This document shows, piece by piece, positions 5,162 to 10,282 of a stretch of DNA of 10,282 nucleotides. How positions within the stretch are numbered: the stretch's first letter is position 1; every line of letters starts with the position of its first letter. The translations under genes were made by a program, and so were the position numbers. Where the stretch lies: the NCBI GenBank assembly GCA_955652345.1, contig CATPBV010000176.1:1-10282 (forward strand). The letters run 5' to 3'. This DNA is from an uncultured Solirubrobacteraceae bacterium. Lineage in GTDB: Bacteria > Actinomycetota > Thermoleophilia > Solirubrobacterales > Solirubrobacteraceae. The notes under the pieces were generated by a model, which saw only the letters and a program-made list of their open reading frames with translations, made no database searches and was not told the DNA's origin.

Positions 5162-7336
5162 TCAGCGAGTGCGCCCTGCGGCCAGGATTTCGGCCGCTCG
5201 CCCGGCGCAGTCGTACATCTTGAGCGACGCGCCGCGCACACTCGGCACGGTGACCGCGCGACACGCTTGCTGGGCGACGCCGATCGCGCTCTGGCTCCCG
5301 GTTCGTGTATCTCCGGGGAGGCGCGGACCCGCGACCTGGTCGGCGAGGATCCAGCGCAGGCGACCGGCGCGGACCTCCGCTGCAAGCCAGGACGCCGTCA
5401 CGGAGCTCTCGCGACCGGAGAATCCGCCCAGACCCGCGACGTCGGCGCCCGAGGACACAATCGCTTGCGAGGCCGAGCTCTGGCTCGAGACTCCGATGGC
5501 GCCGCCTCCGTGCGCCCTGGCATAGCGGATCGCCGCCTTCAGGGTCTGGCTGTCGCCACCGAAGGGACCACTGAGCGACCGACCTGGCCCCGCCCCGGCG
5601 CCGAGCGGGGGACCCCCGAACGGCGCGAACCCATGACCGGTCTGATTCGAAGAAGGTGCTCCGAATCCGGGCAATGGCCCGCCTCGCCCCGGCAGTGCGG
5701 CGAGCGGCCCAGGCCCGCGGAACCGCCCCCGCGCCGCCAGCCCCGGGGCGCCGCCAGGCCCGCCGCCCCCGCCGGTCTGCGCGCTCTTCGGGCCGCCCGC
5801 CGGGAACGTACCGCTGGTCGGGTGTCCGAGCGTCTGCACGGCCCACGCAGCCGGGGCTGCCAGAAGCGCCCCGAGCGCGACCGCGACGAGCGCCGTCCGC
5901 AGGCGAAACGCGGGCCTGAGCAAGACCGCAACCGCGCAGGCTCCGGCGACCACGATCACGAGTGGCTGCGCCCACCCGAGCGCACCATTCAGCCGCTGCA
6001 GCACGTACAGCTCGCTCGCGGCGCCCGCGGCGATCAGGAGCGGCGCGATCAGGCGACCCGGCCAGCCGGCGCGTGCTCCGCGGAGCATCTGGCTCGCGCC
6101 CGCGCCGATCAGGGCCGCCGCGAACGGCGCCAGCAGCGACACGTAGTACGGATGGAAGATCCCGCTCGCATAGCTGAAGGCCACGCCGGTCGTGAGCAGC
6201 GCGCCGCCAACTGCGATCAGCCATCCGGTTTGCGGGTCGCCGCGCCGCAGGCGGGATCGCACGAGGATCACCAGGCCCGCCGCAAACGCGAACCCCAGCA
6301 GCCATCCGGCCTGGTCGCCGAGCCCGGCCGCGAGCAGCCGCAGCGGGCCTGTCGGGCCGCCGAACAGCGCGCCGCCGGCACCACCCGGGCCGCCGGCCGC
6401 GGCGCCCGGCGGGCCACCCGACTGGCCCGCGATCCGGCCCAGTCCGTTGTAGCCGAAGATCAGCGACCAGATGCTGTTGTCGGAGGTCCCCGAGATCCAT
6501 GGCCGGTCAGCCGCCGGGGTGAGCGTCACGAGCAGCGGCCAGGCGCCACCGGCGAGCACCGCCGTCGCGCCGCCCGCGAGCAGCTGGCGCAGCGCCACCA
6601 GCCGCCCTCGCGGGGCGACCCAGATCCATGCGGCCGCGATTCCCGGGACGACCATCAGCGCGACTCCCATCTTCGTCTCGAAGCCGAGCCCGACGCACAG
6701 ACCGCTGAGGACGATCCATCTGGCTCGCCCGTCTTCGAGGCCTCGCACCGCAAACCACACCGCCGCGACGCTGCACAGCGCGAGCAGCTCATCGGGGTTG
6801 TTGTGCCTCGACACCGCGACGACGATCGGGGTGGTCGCGAGCGCGAGACCCGCAACGAAACCGGCGGAGCGGCCGAAGCGACGGCGGGTCAGGTCGTAGA
6901 TGAGGGCGACCGCAGCGACGCCCATCAGCGCCTGCGGAACCAGAACGCTCAGGGGATGCAGCCCGAACACGCGCGCCGACAGCGCCTGGACCCACAGCGA
7001 CAGGGGCGGCTTGTCGACGGTCATCAGCCCGGTCCGGTCCAGCGATGCGAACAGGAAGTCATGCCAGCTCGAGCTCATCGAGCGAACCGCCGCCGAGTAG
7101 TAGGCATTGGCCCAGCCGTTGGCGCCGAGGCCCCAGAGGTTGAGCACTGCCGTGATCGCCAGGACCGCTGAAAGCTCCGGCCGGGCGCCAAACGTGCGCC
7201 GCGCAGCGGTCCGCACCCTCACGCGCGGTCGCGGCGCAGCCGGATAAGCAATCGAGTCGACGCTCACGGTGGTCTGGCTAGGGCTGGTCGGGGACTCGGT
7301 GCCTCTCGGCGTAGGCGCCCGCCAGAAGGAGGGCAC
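5162..7336 (-). CDS. GT39/PMT-type membrane glycosyltransferase with C-terminal soluble domain
   Basis: A 724-residue polytopic membrane protein of the ArnT/PMT (GT-C) superfamily, using polyprenyl-phosphate sugars on the outer face of the membrane. The first membrane helix (about 55-71) is followed by the actinobacterial-type loop GWANAYYSAAVRSM (74-87) and LMTVDKPPLSLW (104-115). Further hydrophobic helices run to about 415 and from 427 to 500. SRHNNPDELL (176-185) and IFGYNGLGRI (293-302) are also family features. A Gly/Pro/Ala-rich insert lies at 304-330 and a longer one at 511-593. From about 594 a soluble domain ends the protein (YARAHGGGAIGVSSQ, GLGGFSGRESS, LRWILADQ), as in actinobacterial relatives. 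The acceptor may be lipid, glycan or protein Ser/Thr. The start is GTG 7336, the first possible after an in-frame TGA. GTG 7267 (701 residues) is an alternative that removes a disordered lead and the overlap with the small ORF. No clear ribosome binding site precedes either. Confidence 0.88.
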   Translation of the reverse strand: MPSFWRAPTPRGTESPTSPSQTTVSVDSIAYPAAPRPRVRVRTAARRTFGARPELSAVLAITAVLNLWGLGANGWANAYYSAAVRSMSSSWHDFLFASLDRTGLMTVDKPPLSLWVQALSARVFGLHPLSVLVPQALMGVAAVALIYDLTRRRFGRSAGFVAGLALATTPIVVAVSRHNNPDELLALCSVAAVWFAVRGLEDGRARWIVLSGLCVGLGFETKMGVALMVVPGIAAAWIWVAPRGRLVALRQLLAGGATAVLAGGAWPLLVTLTPAADRPWISGTSDNSIWSLIFGYNGLGRIAGQSGGPPGAAAGGPGGAGGALFGGPTGPLRLLAAGLGDQAGWLLGFAFAAGLVILVRSRLRRGDPQTGWLIAVGGALLTTGVAFSYASGIFHPYYVSLLAPFAAALIGAGASQMLRGARAGWPGRLIAPLLIAAGAASELYVLQRLNGALGWAQPLVIVVAGACAVAVLLRPAFRLRTALVAVALGALLAAPAAWAVQTLGHPTSGTFPAGGPKSAQTGGGGGPGGAPGLAARGRFRGPGPLAALPGRGGPLPGFGAPSSNQTGHGFAPFGGPPLGAGAGPGRSLSGPFGGDSQTLKAAIRYARAHGGGAIGVSSQSSASQAIVSSGADVAGLGGFSGRESSVTASWLAAEVRAGRLRWILADQVAGPRLPGDTRTGSQSAIGVAQQACRAVTVPSVRGASLKMYDCAGRAAEILAAGRTR

Positions 7337-7385
7337 CGAGCCACGTGGCCGCGAAGATCGTCACTGTTTGACGTAGGACTCGCAT
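7278..7385 (-). CDS. Possible small single-pass membrane protein (35 aa)
   Basis: ATG at 7385 opens a 35-codon frame ending in TAG (7278-7280). The product has a basic start (MRVLRQ), a hydrophobic stretch from about residue 8 to 24 (TIFAATWLGALLLAGAY) and a charged tail (ERHRVPDQP), the shape of a one-helix membrane peptide. An upstream GTG (7490) would add 35 residues with no visible feature. It overlaps the GT39 gene by 59 nt if that gene starts at 7336, but would sit 10 nt in front of it if GT39 starts at 7267, an operon-like spacing. No ribosome binding site is seen. It may equally be chance frame in the leader of GT39. Confidence 0.25.
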   Translation of the reverse strand: MRVLRQTVTIFAATWLGALLLAGAYAERHRVPDQP

Positions 7386-7642
7386 CGGTGGCGCCGGAGG
7401 ATCCTGGCTCCGATGAAGCAGGCCCGAAGACGTCCGTAAGACGCGCGTAGGAACGCCGCCGACCCCGAACGTGGGGTAGTAACTCGGCACTCGACATGGC
7501 CCTGAAGACGACTGCCGTACTGAGGACTCATGGCGTCGTCAACATGGCAAGCGCCGGAACCGCGTGCTCGAGTGACGAGCTATCCCTCAGCGCCGCTGGA
7601 CCCGCTCACCGCGTGCCTGCGATCCGGTCGTCCTCCGGGCCC

Positions 7643-7648
7643 TACAGT
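7643..7648 (+). promoter_or_regulatory. Possible -10 box for acnA
   Basis: TACAGT fits the TANNNT pattern of a sigma-70-type -10 box and lies 38 nt before the acnA start codon, which would give a leader of about 30 nt. No clear -35 is seen at the expected distance, so support is weak. Confidence 0.25.
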
Positions 7649-7671
7649 AGACAGGGAGCCCAACCCCGCCC

Positions 7672-7677
7672 AGGAGA
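7672..7677 (+). promoter_or_regulatory. Ribosome binding site of acnA (decides the TTG start)
   Basis: AGGAGA lies 9 nt before TTG at 7687. An in-frame TAG at 7648-7650 closes the frame upstream, and there is no ATG or GTG between that stop and the TTG, so this site fixes TTG as the start. Confidence 0.75.
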
Positions 7678-7686
7678 ATCAGACCC

Positions 7687-10282
7687 TTGTCAGCCAACAG
7701 CTTCAACGCAAGATCGACGCTCACGGTCGGTGGACGCGCGTTTGAGATCTACCGTATCGACGCGCTACAGGCGCGTTTCGACGTCGCGCGCCTGCCGTTC
7801 TCGATGAAGGTCCTGCTCGAGAACCTGCTCCGCAACGAGGACGGCGACTCGGTGAGCGCACGCGACATCGAGGCGCTCGCCAGCTGGGACGCCGGGGCGC
7901 AGCCGAGCGTCGAGATCGCGTTCATGCCGGCGCGCGTGCTGATGCAGGACTTCACCGGCGTCCCGGCGGTGGTCGACCTGGCCGCGATGCGCGACGCAAT
8001 GCACGAGATGGGCGGCGATCCCGGCAAGATCAACCCGTTGGTCCCGGCCGAGCTGGTGATCGATCACTCCGTCCAAGTCGACGTGTTCGGCTCCCGCTCG
8101 GCGTTCCGGGTCAATGCCGAGCTCGAGTTCGAGCGAAACGAGGAGCGCTACGCCTTCCTTCGCTGGGGCCAGAACTCATTCGCGAACTTCAAGGTCGTCC
8201 CCCCGGACACAGGGATCGTCCACCAGGTCAACCTCGAGTATCTGGCCCGGGTCGTGTTCGCCGACGACGATCGCGGCCAGGCATACCCGGACACGCTGGT
8301 CGGCACCGACTCCCACACGACGATGGTCAACGGCCTTGGCGTGCTTGGCTGGGGCGTCGGCGGGATCGAGGCGGAGGCCGCGATGCTCGGGCAGCCGTTG
8401 TCGATGCTGATCCCCCAGGTGCTCGGCTTCAAGCTCAGCGGCGAGCTCCATGAGGGAGCGACGGCGACCGATCTCGTGCTGACGGTCACCGAGATGCTCC
8501 GGCGCGCGGGCGTCGTCGGCAAGTTCGTCGAGTTCTACGGCGCCGGCCTGGCGAAGCTGCCGCTGGCGGACCGAGCGACTATCGGGAACATGTCGCCCGA
8601 GTTCGGCTCGACTTGCGCGATCTTCCCGATCGACTCGGAGACCCTGCGCTACCTCGAGTTCTCGGGCCGTCCGCACGAGACGATCGAGCTGGTCGAGGCG
8701 TACGCGCGTGAGCAGGGCCTGTGGCACGACGCGGACTCCGAAGAGCCGGCCTTCACCGACAAGCTGGAGCTCGACCTCGCCACGGTCGTGCCCAGCATCG
8801 CGGGGCCCAAGCGCCCCCAGGACCGCGTCTCTCTGACCGAGTCAAAACCCGCCTTCCGGCTGGCGCTCGAGGGCTACCTGCCCGAGCTTGATCCAGAGGA
8901 CGAGGCCGTCGCGGAGAGTTTCCCCGCCAGCGACCCGGTCGCAACTCATGTCGAGAATGGCGACGGCCATGAACCCGCCGGGGGAACTGGCGGCGCTCAG
9001 GTGGCCGAGCGGCAGCGGAGTGCCGTTCCGGTGACTCTCGCCGACGGGACGCAGACCGAGCTCGATCACGGCCACGTGGTGATCGCCGCGATCACCAGCT
9101 GCACTAACACGTCGAACCCGTCGGTGATGCTCGGCGCGGGATTGCTTGCGCGAAACGCGGTCCAGCGGGGCCTGAACGTCAAGCCATGGGTCAAGACCTC
9201 GCTCGCTCCGGGCTCGAAGGTCGTGACCGAGTATCTCGACCGCGCAGGGCTCACCGAGTACCTCGAAGCGCTCGGCTTCCATCTGGTCGGTTACGGCTGC
9301 ACGACCTGCATCGGTAACAGCGGGCCCCTCCCGGCGGAGATCTCGGACGCCGTCGGCGCGGAGGATCTTGCGGTCGTTTCGGTTCTGTCCGGGAACCGCA
9401 ATTTCGAGGGACGGATCAATCCGGACGTGAAGATGAACTACCTCGCGTCGCCGCCGCTGTGTGTGGCGTACGCGCTTGCGGGAACCATGGATCTCGACCT
9501 GCTCGACGAGCCGCGCGGCGAGGACGACCGGGGCGATCCGGTGTTCCTGCGGGACATCTGGCCGAGTGCCGCCGAGGTCGCGCGCACGATCGAGGAGGCG
9601 GTCCAGTCAGACATGTTCCGCCACAGCTACGCCGAGGTGTTCGACGGGGATGAGCGCTGGAACGCGCTCCAGGTGCCAACCGGGCAGCGGTTCGCCTGGG
9701 ATCCCGAGTCCACCTACGTCCGGCTGCCGCCATTCTTCGAGGAGCTCGCCCCCGAGCCCGCCCCGATCAGCGATGTGCACGATGCCCGGGTGCTCGCTGT
9801 CCTCGGCGACAGCGTCACCACCGACCACATCTCGCCAGCTGGATCGATCAAGCGAGACAGCCCCGCGGGCAGGTACCTGATCGAGCAGGGCGTCGAGCCG
9901 AAGGGCTTCAACTCATACGGATCGCGCCGCGGAAATCACGAGGTAATGATGCGCGGCACGTTCGCCAACATCCGGCTGCGCAACCAGCTTGCCCCCGGAA
10001 CCGAGGGGGGCGTCAGCCTGCATCTGCGGGCACCGACGGCGAGCCAGGAGGGCGAGCCGTTGGTCGAGGAGCAAATGCCGATCTACGACGCGGCGATGCG
10101 GTACCTCGAGGAGGGGACGCCGCTGATCGTGCTCGCAGGCAAGGAGTACGGGTCGGGCTCGTCGCGCGACTGGGCCGCGAAGGGGACCCGCTTGCTCGGC
10201 GTCCGCGCGGTGATCGCCGAGAGCTTCGAGCGGATCCACCGCTCCAACCTGGTCGGGATGGGGGTCCTGCCTCTCCAGTTCA
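7687..10282 (+). CDS. acnA: Aconitate hydratase AcnA, 3' partial
   Basis: The visible 865 residues start at TTG and are still open at the window end. About 70-80 residues are missing compared with actinobacterial AcnA. The enzyme interconverts citrate and isocitrate through cis-aconitate in the TCA cycle, using a [4Fe-4S] cluster in the cytoplasm. The cluster ligands are visible as C472 (ITSCTNTSNP) and C538/C541 (GYGCTTCIGNSGPL), with the 66+3 spacing of AcnA/IRP1. Other hallmarks are RWGQNSFANFKVVPP, DSHTTMVNGLGVLGWGVGGIE, IFPIDSETLRYL, GDSVTTDHISPAGSI, SYGSRRGNHEVMMRGTFANIR and KEYGSGSSRDWAAKGT. The N-terminus (STLTVGGRAFEIYRIDAL) matches family starts, confirming the TTG choice. Between domains, at about residues 402-440, there is an acidic insertion containing SFPASDP (8917-8937), also present in mycobacterial aconitase. 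The frame is intact. Its neighbour across a divergent promoter region is unrelated in function. Confidence 0.97.
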   Translation, partial: MSANSFNARSTLTVGGRAFEIYRIDALQARFDVARLPFSMKVLLENLLRNEDGDSVSARDIEALASWDAGAQPSVEIAFMPARVLMQDFTGVPAVVDLAAMRDAMHEMGGDPGKINPLVPAELVIDHSVQVDVFGSRSAFRVNAELEFERNEERYAFLRWGQNSFANFKVVPPDTGIVHQVNLEYLARVVFADDDRGQAYPDTLVGTDSHTTMVNGLGVLGWGVGGIEAEAAMLGQPLSMLIPQVLGFKLSGELHEGATATDLVLTVTEMLRRAGVVGKFVEFYGAGLAKLPLADRATIGNMSPEFGSTCAIFPIDSETLRYLEFSGRPHETIELVEAYAREQGLWHDADSEEPAFTDKLELDLATVVPSIAGPKRPQDRVSLTESKPAFRLALEGYLPELDPEDEAVAESFPASDPVATHVENGDGHEPAGGTGGAQVAERQRSAVPVTLADGTQTELDHGHVVIAAITSCTNTSNPSVMLGAGLLARNAVQRGLNVKPWVKTSLAPGSKVVTEYLDRAGLTEYLEALGFHLVGYGCTTCIGNSGPLPAEISDAVGAEDLAVVSVLSGNRNFEGRINPDVKMNYLASPPLCVAYALAGTMDLDLLDEPRGEDDRGDPVFLRDIWPSAAEVARTIEEAVQSDMFRHSYAEVFDGDERWNALQVPTGQRFAWDPESTYVRLPPFFEELAPEPAPISDVHDARVLAVLGDSVTTDHISPAGSIKRDSPAGRYLIEQGVEPKGFNSYGSRRGNHEVMMRGTFANIRLRNQLAPGTEGGVSLHLRAPTASQEGEPLVEEQMPIYDAAMRYLEEGTPLIVLAGKEYGSGSSRDWAAKGTRLLGVRAVIAESFERIHRSNLVGMGVLPLQF

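Larger units (their letters stand above)
7337..7686. other. Divergent intergenic region between GT39 and acnA
   Basis: About 350 nt between two genes read away from each other, so it should hold the promoters of both. Apart from the small ORF at its minus-strand end and the acnA start signals at its right end, I see no RNA gene, long repeat or convincing coding frame. Frames across it encode Arg/Ser-rich sequence without domain features. No convincing -10/-35 pair for the minus strand was found by eye. Confidence 0.6.

Noticed and set aside
4623..6500. 625-codon minus-strand open frame spanning the GT39 3' part and the peptidase 5' part
   Set aside because: Shifted frame of two clear genes. 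The product is Arg/Gly-rich with no domain pattern, and its end is the peptidase read out of frame. Long open shadow frames are expected at this G+C content.
5159..7171. 670-codon plus-strand open frame opposite the GT39 gene
   Set aside because: Antisense shadow: Arg/Gln/Glu-rich sequence with no motif, while the minus-strand frame has membrane helices and family signatures.
7337..7686. tRNA, small RNA or riboswitch in the divergent gap
   Set aside because: I looked for a cloverleaf, CCA end, long stems and conserved riboswitch cores and saw none.
7496..7807. 103-codon plus-strand frame in the intergenic region running into acnA
   Set aside because: No ribosome binding site, Ser/Arg-rich, and overlaps the acnA start region in another frame.
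8176..9282. Minus-strand frames opposite aconitase (183 and 146 codons)
   Set aside because: Antisense to a highly conserved enzyme; products carry no recognisable features.
1..10282. Defence system, CRISPR array, insertion sequence or prophage
   Set aside because: No transposase, integrase, nuclease, toxin-antitoxin pair, direct-repeat array or terminal inverted repeats are visible; all large genes have ordinary surface or metabolic assignments.

Overview
The window is G+C-rich with dense coding on both strands and no mobile element, CRISPR array or RNA gene that I can see. It looks like chromosomal DNA of an actinobacterium. The evidence is an aconitase that follows the mycobacterial/actinobacterial AcnA sequence closely, a cell-wall protein with an LPxTG-type sorting signal, a GT39-type membrane glycosyltransferase of the form common in actinobacteria, and GTG/TTG start codons. 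A deep-branching soil lineage such as Thermoleophilia/Solirubrobacterales is a reasonable guess, but this is inference.

Layout. (a) Positions 1-1407, plus strand: the 3' part of a two-module glycosyltransferase, GT4 C-terminal half fused to a complete GT2 domain. Its start lies outside the window. (b) Positions 1404-7336, minus strand: five genes head to tail, read from 7336 down to 1404. They are a GT39/PMT-type membrane glycosyltransferase with a C-terminal soluble domain, a secreted G1-family (glutamic) peptidase, a very small LPLTG wall-anchored protein with a Ser/Thr/Pro stalk, a soluble GT4 glycosyltransferase, and a secreted clan GH-A glycoside hydrolase. The last of these meets gene (a) tail to tail with overlapping stop codons. 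(c) Positions 7337-7686: a divergent intergenic region with one weak small-ORF candidate at its minus-strand end. (d) Positions 7687-10282, plus strand: aconitate hydratase AcnA, starting at TTG behind a good ribosome binding site and running off the window.

How they may work together. Genes (a) and (b) read as a cell-surface module: enzymes that transfer sugars, a secreted glycan hydrolase, a secreted peptidase, and a small wall-anchored protein whose stalk is rich in possible O-glycosylation sites. Close spacing (9, 39, 119 and 78 nt) is compatible with one or two transcripts. However, the 119-nt gap below the peptidase gene is unusually rich in palindromes and may hold a terminator, an operator or both. 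The aconitase is a central-metabolism neighbour read in the opposite direction and has no obvious link to the surface genes.

The items most worth a second look are the co-located tiny sortase substrate and PMT-type glycosyltransferase, the bacterial G1 peptidase with both catalytic residues present, the palindrome cluster at 4142-4222, and the FPASDP-containing insertion in AcnA. I do not see a clearly new defence or mobile system here.
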